This document shows positions 35,478 through 43,880 of a DNA stretch of 64,000 bases, piece by piece. This DNA is from Chryseobacterium sp. G0162. Lineage in GTDB: Bacteria; Bacteroidota; Bacteroidia; Flavobacteriales; Weeksellaceae. Location: positions 62,001-126,000 of the forward strand of contig NZ_CP033922.1 of NCBI RefSeq assembly GCF_003815715.1, written 5' to 3'. Below the pieces are notes generated by a model. The model saw only the letters and a list, made by a program, of their open reading frames with translations, had not been told where the DNA came from and searched no databases. Position 1 is the stretch's first letter; every line of letters begins with the position of its first letter. Made by a program: the position numbers and the translations under genes.

Positions 35478-36323
35478 CTATTTATTCATCTTTCTATATT
35501 CACCGGGAGTAATACCTCTATACTTTTTAAAGAGCTTGGAAAGATGGCTCTCATCACTAAACTGTAGCTCATAAGCAATCTCACTCAGTCTTATACTGCT
35601 GTATTTCAAATAAGTTTCCACCAGTTTAAGTCGATAATCCAGTAAATAATCCTGATAGGAAATTCCAGTCTGTTGTTTAAAATATTCCCCGAAATAATTT
35701 CCGGAAATCCCAAAATGCTCTGCAATCGTTTGAATTCCGGTCTTTTCCCTATCCTTTATATGTTTTTGAATATAGGCAATGATCTTCATAATAGAAAAAG
35801 CTTTTCTATTCTCTTGCAAATCTGAAGTTTCGCTTTGAATGATATTTCTGGCTATAAGATTAAGCAGAATTGAAATGCAGTTACGAATGATGAGATAATC
35901 CTCTGCCTTGTTTCTGAATTCAAACGCAATTTGCTTAATCAATGTCTTCGCAAAATCTTCATCATTCGTATTACGGAATACACACCCGGCACGGGCATGA
36001 TAGTTATTGCTGATATATTGCAACTTGTACAGGTTTTCACAACTTTCAATGCGATCTGCTTCAAGGCGGATCTTATCAATAAACTCAATAGGACATTCTA
36101 TGGCAATTACCTCAGCATTTTCACTTTCAAAACGGTAAGATTCCTGTTGAGGAATAATAAAAAGCTTCCCTGCTGTAAAATCAATATAACGATCATCATA
36201 CAGCAGATTTCCTTTTCCCTTTACAATATAAACAAATGAAAGAAAAGAAGTTGTCTTAAAAACAGTTTCTCCTTTTAGCTTTGTTTCTTTCACTTTAATC
36301 CCTTCAAGATGGAGTCCTTTCAT
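35478..36323 (-). CDS. AraC family transcriptional regulator
   Basis: 281 residues. Sensor half with FVYIVKGKGNLLYDDRYIDF and TAGKLFIIPQQESYRFE (about 30-65), an unclassified middle, and the AraC helix-turn-helix pair from about 185 (IQTIAEHFGISGNYFGEYFK; RLSEIAYELQFSDESHLSKL). It is divergent from a DHA2-type exporter gene (74-base gap) and is the likely regulator of it. Confidence 0.87.
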   Translation of the reverse strand: MKGLHLEGIKVKETKLKGETVFKTTSFLSFVYIVKGKGNLLYDDRYIDFTAGKLFIIPQQESYRFESENAEVIAIECPIEFIDKIRLEADRIESCENLYKLQYISNNYHARAGCVFRNTNDEDFAKTLIKQIAFEFRNKAEDYLIIRNCISILLNLIARNIIQSETSDLQENRKAFSIMKIIAYIQKHIKDREKTGIQTIAEHFGISGNYFGEYFKQQTGISYQDYLLDYRLKLVETYLKYSSIRLSEIAYELQFSDESHLSKLFKKYRGITPGEYRKMNK

Positions 36324-36378
36324 CTGTACACACTATATTTTCCTCCAAAAGTACAATTTTACCAGAACACAAGGAGGT

Positions 36379-36386
36379 TATTTTTG
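36379..36386 (+). promoter_or_regulatory. -7 box of the exporter gene
   Basis: TATTTTTG fits TAnnTTTG and is 11 bases before the ATG at 36398. No TTG at the right distance is present, consistent with an activator-dependent promoter. Confidence 0.4.
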
Positions 36387-36397
36387 CATAAAAAAAT

Positions 36398-37777
36398 ATG
36401 AACACTTATCCGAAACGATGGCAGGCCCTCCATTTCCTGATTGCCGGAGCTTTCCTTTCCCCACTGGATTATTTTATTGTGAATATGGCTTTACCTTCCA
36501 TAAAAAATGCTTTTAAAGCCAGTGACCACCAGCTTCAAATGGTTATTGCTATTTACGGACTTACTTATGGAGCCTTAGTAGTATGTGGTGGACGACTGGG
36601 TGATCTTTATGGACGCAAGAAGATTTTCACATGGGGATTGTATACTTTTTTATTGTCTTCTCTGGCGTGCGCTTTTTCTCCTACGGTCCTATGGCTGATT
36701 ATCGCAAGATTATTTCAGGGAGTTGGAGCTTCATTACTTGCCCCACAGGTTTTAGCCTCCATAAAAGTCCTCTTTAGTAGTAAAGAACAGCCTAAAGCAA
36801 TAAGTCTATTTAGTTCAGTATTTGGGCTGGCCTCTGTCATCGGGCAATTACTTGGAGGTCTATTGCTCAGCATGCATTGGGGAAGCTTTTCCTGGGAACT
36901 GGTATTTCTTGTGAATGTCCCTATCACCATCATTTGTATTATAGGCGTTCATTTTACAATGGATAACAGCCACCAAGAACATAATTCAGGAATTGATTTT
37001 AAAGGTTCGTTATTGTTGATTCTTGCTCTGCTTATGTTGATATGCCCTCTTATTTTTGGACAGAAATATCAATGGGTATGGTGGATATTTGCCATTATGA
37101 TATCAGGAATATCTTTATTAGTTGCTTTTATCAGATATGAAATGTATCTATTAAAAAATAACCGGCCTGTCCTTATAGATCCAACGCTTTTAAAGCATCA
37201 ACCTTTTGCATTAAGCCTTGTAATTCTCTTTTTTTACAATTTTACCTCAGGATTATTTATCTGCTATCCCTATTATCTCCAGGAATTTTTTCATCAGAGT
37301 TCCCTACAAACGGGATTAGCTATAGTTCCTTACGGGGTTGCCTTTTTCCTGGGACCATTGATGGTATCCAAAATAAACCTTCCCACTTATACAATGATCT
37401 ATATTGGTTTGGGATTATTAATGAGTGGGTTTATTCTCAGTGCAATGTGCTTCTATTTTCAGCAAAAACCTTCTTTTATTACCCATATTACCCTGTTTAT
37501 AGCGGGATTAGGTCACGGGACTATTATGCCGGTTATGATGCGAACTGCTATTACCTTTACCACCAAAGAAAAAGCCGGACAGGCTTCAGGTTTAATAAGC
37601 ATAGGAATACAGGTAGGCAGTGTAGTTGGAGGAGCTGTTATTGGAACCTTATTTTTTAATATGATTCATATACTGGGATTTTCAAATGCTTTTGCAATAG
37701 CAATTTTTATGATCGGAGCTGTTCAAATCATAGGGATACTGATAAACGGCAAACTCCGTAAATATATTCATGCTTAA
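36398..37777 (+). CDS. MFS transporter, DHA2 (14-helix) drug-efflux family
   Basis: 459 residues, mostly hydrophobic helices. The MFS motif A variant GGRLGDLYGRKKIF follows helix 2 (about 67-80), and the helix 5 motif C-like stretch SVFGLASVIGQLLGGLLL is near 147-164. About 14 helices fit the DHA2 family of proton-driven multidrug or biocide exporters in the inner membrane. It is divergently paired with an AraC regulator and followed 40 bases later by a small SnoaL-like protein gene, possibly on the same transcript up to the terminator at 38214. Confidence 0.88.
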   Translation: MNTYPKRWQALHFLIAGAFLSPLDYFIVNMALPSIKNAFKASDHQLQMVIAIYGLTYGALVVCGGRLGDLYGRKKIFTWGLYTFLLSSLACAFSPTVLWLIIARLFQGVGASLLAPQVLASIKVLFSSKEQPKAISLFSSVFGLASVIGQLLGGLLLSMHWGSFSWELVFLVNVPITIICIIGVHFTMDNSHQEHNSGIDFKGSLLLILALLMLICPLIFGQKYQWVWWIFAIMISGISLLVAFIRYEMYLLKNNRPVLIDPTLLKHQPFALSLVILFFYNFTSGLFICYPYYLQEFFHQSSLQTGLAIVPYGVAFFLGPLMVSKINLPTYTMIYIGLGLLMSGFILSAMCFYFQQKPSFITHITLFIAGLGHGTIMPVMMRTAITFTTKEKAGQASGLISIGIQVGSVVGGAVIGTLFFNMIHILGFSNAFAIAIFMIGAVQIIGILINGKLRKYIHA

Positions 37778-37817
37778 TTTTCATCAACAACAAAATATAT
37801 TATAAATTTTAAATCTT

Positions 37818-38207
37818 ATGAATAACAAAGAAAAAATCAATGCAGAATTAAAAGACTTCTGTGAAAATATTGAAAAATGGTTTCAGGGAAATGAAGAGAA
37901 TCAGGATGTTTTATTCAACAAAATTCTTGCAGGGTTCTCTCCCGAATTTAAAATGATTAATGGTGACGGAAATTCTGCAACCTTAGCCATGTTTTCAGAA
38001 TGGCTTCCTACCGTTTTTGGAAAGTTCCCGGATCGTCGTGTACAGATTGAAAATATAGAAATTCACTGCTCTGAACATCATGGTCTGGCTACATACACTG
38101 AAATTCAGACAACAGAAGGAATCGCAAACATACGAAAAGCTTCAGCCGTTTTTTTGCTTAACCAAGAAAAAGCATTCTGGTTCAACCTTGTAGAAACCTG
38201 GATGTAA
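37818..38207 (+). CDS. SnoaL/DUF4440-like small protein
   Basis: 129 residues, cytoplasmic. The pattern of an N-terminal helix pair (ELKDFCENIEKWFQGNEENQ), LAGFSPEFKMINGDGN, then beta strands (VQIENIEIHCSEHHGLATYT, ASAVFLLNQEKAFWFNLVET W) resembles the NTF2-like cone fold. Such proteins bind or modify small hydrophobic compounds, but no active-site residues can be named. It directly follows the exporter gene. Confidence 0.65.
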   Translation: MNNKEKINAELKDFCENIEKWFQGNEENQDVLFNKILAGFSPEFKMINGDGNSATLAMFSEWLPTVFGKFPDRRVQIENIEIHCSEHHGLATYTEIQTTEGIANIRKASAVFLLNQEKAFWFNLVETWM

Positions 38208-38213
38208 AAAAGT

Positions 38214-38250
38214 AAACGGACTGTTTTTCCTAACAGTCCGTTTTATTTTT
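38214..38250 (+). terminator. Rho-independent terminator between convergent genes
   Basis: AAACGGACTG (38214-38223) pairs perfectly with CAGTCCGTTT (38234-38243), followed by TATTTTT. It ends the plus-strand exporter operon, and the A-rich left flank lets it work for the convergent minus-strand transporter gene as well. Confidence 0.85.
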
Positions 38251-38258
38251 AATAATGA

Positions 38259-39419
38259 TTACTTGTTATTTTTAAATACCTTCATTTTCCCAGCCATAAT
38301 ACTCAATAAAATTCCAAAGCAGGCAAAAAGTCCGAAAGAATATCTGAGGTCAAAACCTTCTGCAATATATCCAATTAATGGAGGTCCTATCAAAAAGCCT
38401 AAGAATGAAATACTGGATACAAATGATAAAGCAATACTTGGTGCTACCGTATTCACCTTTCCGATGGTACTATACACCGATGGTACACTTAAAGAAGCTC
38501 CAAGCCCGATAATCATGAATGCAATGATACAAATCCATAACTCTGGAAGGAAAACACTCAGGAAAAGTCCGATACTCATTAATATCCCACAGAACTGTAA
38601 TACCATTCTTTTCCCCAATTTTTCAATGATCCTGTTTCCAATAAACCTTCCTAAAGTCATCATTAAGATAAAACTTGTATATCCCAATATAACAAGATTT
38701 TCCGGTGCCTTCACAATCGTTTGAAAGTAAACTCCACTCCAGTCAAACATTGCTCCTTCAATGGCCATACTTAAAAACCCAATAATTCCTAACCCAACCA
38801 ACGTGGGATTTACAGATTTAAAAATGGACTGTGTTTGTGGTTCAGCTTTATGAATACTATTGGTAAGATTGTTTCTGCTATACATCCAGATCAGTGTGAC
38901 AAGGATGAAAGTAAGAACAAAATGATGAAACGTTTCTACATGCAGATTAATGGCTAGCATTCCCAATAATGCTCCTATCAGCCCAGCAAAGCACCAGGCT
39001 CCATGATAAGAGGACAATAATGTCCTTTTGGTAATAGATTCTATTTCAATAGCCTGCGTATTGACCGCAATATTGCAAAGATTTCCTGTAACCCCAAAGA
39101 AAAACAGAACGGCAGCTAAAATCCAGTAAGATGGAGAAAGACCAATCAGTAAAAGAAAGCCCGGATATAATAAAAAACAACTTTTAATAATCCTGCTGCT
39201 TCCATATCTGCTGATTAATTTTCCGGATAACATCATTGTAGAAAGCTGACCTATCGGCATCAGAAGCAAAAGAGTTCCAAGCTGTGCTTCATTGATAGAA
39301 AGAGCATCTTTAATAATGGGAATCCGGCTGGCCCATGATGAGAACACAAGCCCATGAGCAAAGAAAAGTAAAAAACAGGCCGTAGGCATTTTCGCATTGA
39401 ATAATTCTCTATCGTGCAT
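38259..39419 (-). CDS. MFS transporter (YbjJ-like)
   Basis: 386 residues with about 12 membrane helices. The first helix block (ACFLLFFAHGLVFSSWASRI PIIKDAL) and LGTLLLLMPIGQLSTMMLSG with GKLISRYGSSRI are characteristic of the YbjJ/FucP-like side branch of the major facilitator family. The substrate is unknown. It is divergent from an AraC regulator (starts 195 bases apart) and convergent with the exporter operon. Confidence 0.85.
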   Translation of the reverse strand: MHDRELFNAKMPTACFLLFFAHGLVFSSWASRIPIIKDALSINEAQLGTLLLLMPIGQLSTMMLSGKLISRYGSSRIIKSCFLLYPGFLLLIGLSPSYWILAAVLFFFGVTGNLCNIAVNTQAIEIESITKRTLLSSYHGAWCFAGLIGALLGMLAINLHVETFHHFVLTFILVTLIWMYSRNNLTNSIHKAEPQTQSIFKSVNPTLVGLGIIGFLSMAIEGAMFDWSGVYFQTIVKAPENLVILGYTSFILMMTLGRFIGNRIIEKLGKRMVLQFCGILMSIGLFLSVFLPELWICIIAFMIIGLGASLSVPSVYSTIGKVNTVAPSIALSFVSSISFLGFLIGPPLIGYIAEGFDLRYSFGLFACFGILLSIMAGKMKVFKNNK

Positions 39420-39545
39420 TAAAACAGTGTTTGATTAAAATTTCCGTTTGCGAAGTTAGTAACACTTAGCGAATAAAATACATTCCATTTTTGATATTTT
39501 ATATTCCATTTTAAACAAGCCTTTCAAAAAGAAAAATTAACTACT

Positions 39546-39553
39546 TACCTTTG
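39546..39553 (+). promoter_or_regulatory. -7 box that fixes the AraC start
   Basis: TACCTTTG matches TAnnTTTG, the same octamer as at 29010-29017. A TTG inside it (39551) is in frame with the AraC gene but is part of this box, so the ATG at 39614 is the better start. Confidence 0.5.
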
Positions 39554-39613
39554 ATCGCAGAAAACCCCACTGGTAAAATTATTAACCATTGTAAGGAGAA
39601 ATCCAACTGTATC

Positions 39614-40459
39614 ATGATAGAGATCAAGCCCAATTTTGAAGGATTATATATTGAAAAATACACGGTAAACAGCCTCTCTGAATTTCATGCCAAAGCAAAA
39701 AACCTCAATAAACTTTTACTTTGTTTCGTTTCAAACGGCATATTGGATCTTCAAGCCAATACACTTCCTTTTCACATACCGTCCTATTCTATCATCATGC
39801 TATTACCTGATACAGACCTTGGAGATATTTCCGGCAGTGATGATCTTGAATTATCCGTATTTTTTATTTCTCTGGATTTCATCAGTACTTATAGTTTCCT
39901 GACCGTTCTTCTGGCCAGTGATGAAATCAAATTCAATCCGGCTATAAAAGTTGAATCCCCGGCCAAAAAGCTCATTTGGTCTACTGTAAAATTAATTCAG
40001 GAGTACCATTCTAAAACCAAGGAAGAAAGTACCCTAGAATCTGTACAGTATCTGCTCTACGCCCTTCTGGAACTGGTTTCAAAACTCTATTTGCCTGTCA
40101 TTAAAAACAACAGTCTTTTACAAACCAGAAGCCAGGATATTATACATCATTTTTTTGAACTCCTGAATCAACATGGACATCTGGAAAGAAGTGTATTATT
40201 TTATTCTGATCAATTGCATCTTTCCCCACAGTATTTAAGCAGTTTAATCAAAAAAGAAACCGGGAAGCCTATCAAGCAATGGATAAGCTATAGGGTGATA
40301 AAACAGGCTGAAGAACTTCTCAAAACAACCTCATTTTCCATTAAAGAAATCAGCAATCAGTTACAGTTTGTAGACTCTTCCCTATTTTGCCGCTATTTCA
40401 GACGTTGTACAGGTATTACAGCCAATGCGTACAGGGAAAATTACAGGATTAAAAAATAA
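39614..40459 (+). CDS. AraC family transcriptional regulator
   Basis: 281 residues from ATG 39614 (MIEIKPNFEGLYIEKYTVN). The N-terminal half resembles small-ligand or effector cupins (LLCFVSNGILDLQANTLPFH, SYSIIMLLPDTDLG); the C-terminal AraC domain from about 185 has LHLSPQYLSSLIKKETGKPI and SIKEISNQLQFVDSSLFCRY FRR. It is divergent from the YbjJ-like transporter gene and may regulate it. Confidence 0.86.
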   Translation: MIEIKPNFEGLYIEKYTVNSLSEFHAKAKNLNKLLLCFVSNGILDLQANTLPFHIPSYSIIMLLPDTDLGDISGSDDLELSVFFISLDFISTYSFLTVLLASDEIKFNPAIKVESPAKKLIWSTVKLIQEYHSKTKEESTLESVQYLLYALLELVSKLYLPVIKNNSLLQTRSQDIIHHFFELLNQHGHLERSVLFYSDQLHLSPQYLSSLIKKETGKPIKQWISYRVIKQAEELLKTTSFSIKEISNQLQFVDSSLFCRYFRRCTGITANAYRENYRIKK

Positions 40460-40550
40460 AACAGAGGTTGAAAATAAAAGGCTAGAATACATTATCAAAA
40501 AATTGATTCACTTTAAAAATATAATTCATATATTTATGTAAAACGCAAAT

Positions 40551-40998
40551 ATGAATCCAACATTATACTTTAACATTTTGGAAAAACTATCCGGGCAAAG
40601 GTGTTTATCCATGTGATAGAAGTGAATTTCCAAATCAATATGCTATACGCATGAGCATAGCTCTAAATACATCTGGTGTCAACTTATCTTCTTTTGCTGG
40701 TGCAAAGTGCTGGATGTCTCATTCAGATGGTTTTAGACACATTTTAAGAGCACAAGAACTAGCGAACTGGATTCATGCCCCCCCTGAAATTTTCGGGCAC
40801 AGAAAAATGTATGAAAGAAAAAATTACCCTCAATTAAATCATACTAATTTTTGGAAAAATAAAGGCATAATTTTTTTTAAAGATGGCTGGGGAGCAACAG
40901 ATCATATTGATATTTGGAATGGTTCAGAATTAAAAGGAGGAGAAACTGTATATTTTTCTAGCGATTGGAAAGAATTATGGTTCTGGCAACTAACATAA
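40551..40998 (+). pseudogene. tae4: Type VI amidase effector Tae4 with N-terminal frameshift
   Basis: The frame open from 40555 to 40998 reads FWKNYPGKGVYPCD (Cys codon at 40612), SEFPNQYAIRMSIAL, GVNLSSFAGAKCW, RHILRAQELANWI and ATDHIDIWNG (His codon at 40903). These are the Tae4 blocks with the catalytic Cys and His of this D,L-endopeptidase/amidase, which cuts peptidoglycan peptide stems. No start codon exists in that frame before the Cys; the natural ATG at 40551 (MNPTLYFN) is out of frame, and removing one T from the TTTT at 40575-40578 would join them. Starting at the internal ATG 40651 would lose the catalytic Cys. Either a recent inactivation or a base-call error. A candidate immunity gene follows five bases later. 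Confidence 0.82.
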
Positions 40999-41003
40999 AA
41001 GCT

Positions 41004-41465
41004 ATGGGAAAATTTTTAATAATTGCAAGTGTATTAACGATGAGTGTTTCTTGTTCTAAAAAGAAAGATGTGCCAAAGTATTCTAACAGTTCTGAGAAAA
41101 CAAACGAAAGTATCGTTACGGATACCACAGTAATTAACGGAACCTTAATAGAGCTTATTGATAAGAATGGAAAGACGGAAATAAATACTAACTCTAAAAA
41201 ATATTTTCTTTCAGGAAAAATCATAGCCAATGCACCTTCTAAATTTATCCGAAGTCATGGAAAAGTGCTTTCATTTACCTATCCAAAAATAAACGTCGAT
41301 AAAACGATAATAATACAGGGTAAAGGAGGTATTCAGGGCATTATATTCAAAAAGGACAGTATTATATGTGTAGAGTATATTACAACATCTTCACCTTACA
41401 ATATCACAGAAGGAGCAGATGAAATATTATATTGGGACTTTGCTCATAGAACCTATAAAGGATAA
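41004..41465 (+). CDS. Lipoprotein, candidate immunity protein to Tae4
   Basis: 153 residues from ATG 41004 (MGKFLIIASVLTMSVSC); a frame from 40965 overlapping the Tae4 end is less likely because it puts a non-signal stretch ahead of the signal. The lipobox is SVSC with Cys17. The mature part is beta-rich (TVINGTLIELIDKNGKTEIN, KIIANAPSKFIRSHGKVLSF, GIQGIIFKKDSIICVEYI). I do not recognise it as Tai4 by sequence. Position directly after the effector and a periplasm-facing lipid anchor fit an immunity role against a periplasmic amidase. Confidence 0.6.
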   Translation: MGKFLIIASVLTMSVSCSKKKDVPKYSNSSEKTNESIVTDTTVINGTLIELIDKNGKTEINTNSKKYFLSGKIIANAPSKFIRSHGKVLSFTYPKINVDKTIIIQGKGGIQGIIFKKDSIICVEYITTSSPYNITEGADEILYWDFAHRTYKG

Positions 41466-41579
41466 GCTTTATTACCTATAGTATTACATACCTGCAAATA
41501 AAAATTCGTGCATTCGTGGCCATTCTTTTCTAAACTACAGTGAACTATATTGTGGACCAAACCAGTTTTATTATTTTGT

Positions 41580-41693
41580 AATTTAGAGCCCACAAGAAAT
41601 GCAGCCTATTACAGTATCCTGGATGATGAATGGGAGGCCGCAAAACAGAAAATTGAGACACTCATCAGAGAAAAGGAATCTTCTGATAAATAA
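41580..41693 (+). pseudogene. 3' fragment of a GNAT family N-acetyltransferase
   Basis: The frame ends NLEPTRNAAYYSILDDEWEA and KQKIETLIREKESSDK, then TAA at 41691. N-x-A-x-Y-S-I-L-D-x-E-W is the usual C-terminal end of GNAT acetyltransferases of the RimJ type. The rest of the gene upstream is missing; the effector/lipoprotein pair stands in its place, so it may have been cut by that insertion. Confidence 0.65.
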
Positions 41694-41731
41694 AAGATCA
41701 GACGTAAAATTCAAGTTCTTCTACGTCTGAT
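41690..41731 (-). terminator. Terminator of the T9SS protein gene
   Basis: ATCAGACGTA (41697-41706) pairs perfectly with TACGTCTGAT (41722-41731). On the minus strand the stem is followed by CTTTTATTTATC. It lies 19 bases after the stop of the T9SS gene. Confidence 0.7.
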
Positions 41732-41749
41732 TCCATATCAACAACTCAT

Positions 41750-42757
41750 TTACTTTTTAATAATTTTCTTTGAAACAACAGTTCCATTCTTCAATTCTCC
41801 CTGAAGAATATAAATTCCTGTTGGAAGTTTTGAAACATCAATATTTCCGGAACTTCCCTTAGTTATAACAGTTTTACCTTCCAAAGAGCTCACTGTGATC
41901 TTTTTAAGGTCCTCTTTTGACGTTATTGTAATAAAATCTGTACTTGGGTTTGGATAGACAGAAATCTCTCTTTTTTGGCTATCCGGATCCACAGTTGACA
42001 ATACTGCAGTATCAAGATAAGATACCGATTTTGATACATTTGTAACCCCATTGAATACAAAAGTATTGATGGCAAAACTAAACACCATACCATCAGTCTG
42101 ACTTACCCATTGATAAGATTCGTTGGTATATGTGGCTGTAATAGGCGTTGGTGAACTGGCAATAGTCTGTGTGGCGGTTCTCATTCTTTTTATTCTCAAC
42201 ACATTAGAATAAGTTCCTCTTGGAGTAATTACAGTACCATAACCATCTACATTAACACTCACCTGCCCCGTTTCATTGGTATTTCCAATGGCGGTCGAAA
42301 CACTGTTAAATTCATACGTATCATCAAACTGTTGAAGATAAGTAACCGGAAACTTATACTCAATCAAAGGATTGACATAGGTAACCGTAACATCTCCCAA
42401 CGCTGGCCCTGAATAAGAGCCCAGCATGGTCGCCTCAGTATCCGTCATAGAACCAAAGTCGTGGCTGTCAACATTGGTCAGCGATGTAATTCTGTTTGCC
42501 CCTGGAAATCTGAAACAATTAGATTGGCCAGGGCATACTCTTGTAGTATAAGCAACAGGATTAGTTCCTGTATAAATCGAAAAATCCCAGGTAATATTTG
42601 CTCCCGCTGAACCTGCAGTAATAGAAGTTCCGCTTACATCTTCTGATTTTAAATTAATTGTACTGTTAATAGGGTCAACTCCAGCTCTGGTTATTGATGG
42701 CTGAGCATAGGATACTATTCCGACAACTAGGAATAAGATAAAGTTTAATTTTTTCAT
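41750..42757 (-). CDS. T9SS type A sorting domain-containing secreted protein
   Basis: 335 residues. Signal peptide MKKLNFILFLVVGIVSYAQ; a beta-rich body with NLKSEDVSGTSITAGSAGAN ITWDF near 35-58 and a strand-rich middle; the C-terminal sorting domain from about 262 has ISVYPNPSTDFITI, VSSLEGKTV, LPTGIYILQGEL and the terminal KKIIKK. It is exported by the Sec and type IX systems and anchored or released at the cell surface. The body domain is not recognised. A terminator follows. Confidence 0.85.
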   Translation of the reverse strand: MKKLNFILFLVVGIVSYAQPSITRAGVDPINSTINLKSEDVSGTSITAGSAGANITWDFSIYTGTNPVAYTTRVCPGQSNCFRFPGANRITSLTNVDSHDFGSMTDTEATMLGSYSGPALGDVTVTYVNPLIEYKFPVTYLQQFDDTYEFNSVSTAIGNTNETGQVSVNVDGYGTVITPRGTYSNVLRIKRMRTATQTIASSPTPITATYTNESYQWVSQTDGMVFSFAINTFVFNGVTNVSKSVSYLDTAVLSTVDPDSQKREISVYPNPSTDFITITSKEDLKKITVSSLEGKTVITKGSSGNIDVSKLPTGIYILQGELKNGTVVSKKIIKK

Positions 42758-42873
42758 ATTATGCTGATTTTAAGATTAGTTATACTTATATATTTCCCAT
42801 CATAAAGATAAATAACTAAACTCTCATGACAATTAATGATCTATCTAAAGCCTTATTCCTTCTACCAATTGCA

Positions 42874-42908
42874 CTAAAAAGAATGCCCAGCCATAGTGGC
42901 TGGGCATT
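42874..42908 (-). terminator. Terminator of the AraC gene at 42915
   Basis: AATGCCCAGCC (42882-42892) and GGCTGGGCATT (42898-42908) are perfect 11-base arms with a five-base loop, followed on the minus strand by CTTTTTAG. It starts seven bases after the stop codon. Confidence 0.85.
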
Positions 42909-42914
42909 GTATAT

Positions 42915-43829
42915 CTAATTAAACAGCTGTCTGTAACCTAAAGGGGTTTGATCTGTTTTCTTTTTAAATAATTTATTGAAAGATTGTGGATGTTCAAATC
43001 CTAAAGCATACGCTACTTCCGATACTGAGAAATTAGTACCTGTAAGATATTCCTTTGCTTTTTCAATCAACTTTTCATGAATATGCTGTTGTGCATTCTG
43101 TCCTGTAAGATTTCTTAACATATCGCTGAGATAATGAGGTGACAGATTGAGCTCCGAAGCCAAAAAATCCACTGTAGGAAGCCCGGTTGTCAATGTTTTC
43201 TGATCATTAAAATAATCCTCCAGCACTTTCTCCATTGTGCTCAACAAATCATTATTTACAGCTTTTCTTGTAATGAACTGTCTTTTATAAAAGCGATTGC
43301 TATAATTGAGGAGAACTTCAGTATAGGAAATAATCACATCCTGACTTACTTCATCAATGGCAGTATTCAGCTCATTTTTAATACTGTTCAAAAGTCCTTG
43401 CATAATCTTCTTTTCCTGATCAGACAAATGAAGGGCTTCATTTGTATCATAAGAAAAAAAGCCAAGTTTTTTTATATTTTGAGCTAAAGGATAGTTTCTG
43501 ATAAAATCCGGGTGTATCAAAAGTGTATAGCCACAGTATTCTGCATTCTCTTCAGGAGAAAGGATCTGCCCCGGAGCTGTAAACATCATTCCGCCTTCAT
43601 TAAAATCATAATATCCTTGTCCGTATCCCATTTTCCCGCTTGTAGAATATTTATAGGAAATTTTATAGAAATTAAACATAAAACTTCTTCCTGCCCAATC
43701 CTCTTCAAGGCTCATTTTTTCATTATCTATAAGACTTACTAATGGATGAAGCGGTCCCGGAAGCTGCAACAAACTGTGTAACTCCGATATTGAGGAAATT
43801 TTTATTAAAGAATTTTCTTTCTTTTCCAT
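42915..43829 (-). CDS. AraC family transcriptional regulator
   Basis: 304 residues. Sensor half about 20-150 (FNFYKISYKYSTSGKMGYGQ, GGMMFTAPGQILSPEE); AraC helix-turn-helix pair from about 205 (VDFLASELNLSPHYLSDMLR; SVSEVAYALGFEHPQSFNKL FKKK). It lies 51 bases downstream of, and on the same strand as, the SDR gene ending at 43881, so it may be its regulator. AraC/SDR pairs of this kind are common in Chryseobacterium. Confidence 0.87.
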   Translation of the reverse strand: MEKKENSLIKISSISELHSLLQLPGPLHPLVSLIDNEKMSLEEDWAGRSFMFNFYKISYKYSTSGKMGYGQGYYDFNEGGMMFTAPGQILSPEENAEYCGYTLLIHPDFIRNYPLAQNIKKLGFFSYDTNEALHLSDQEKKIMQGLLNSIKNELNTAIDEVSQDVIISYTEVLLNYSNRFYKRQFITRKAVNNDLLSTMEKVLEDYFNDQKTLTTGLPTVDFLASELNLSPHYLSDMLRNLTGQNAQQHIHEKLIEKAKEYLTGTNFSVSEVAYALGFEHPQSFNKLFKKKTDQTPLGYRQLFN

Positions 43830-43880
43830 GTTATAAAATTATCATTTTTTCATGAAGCGCCCTATAAAACTCATAGATAA

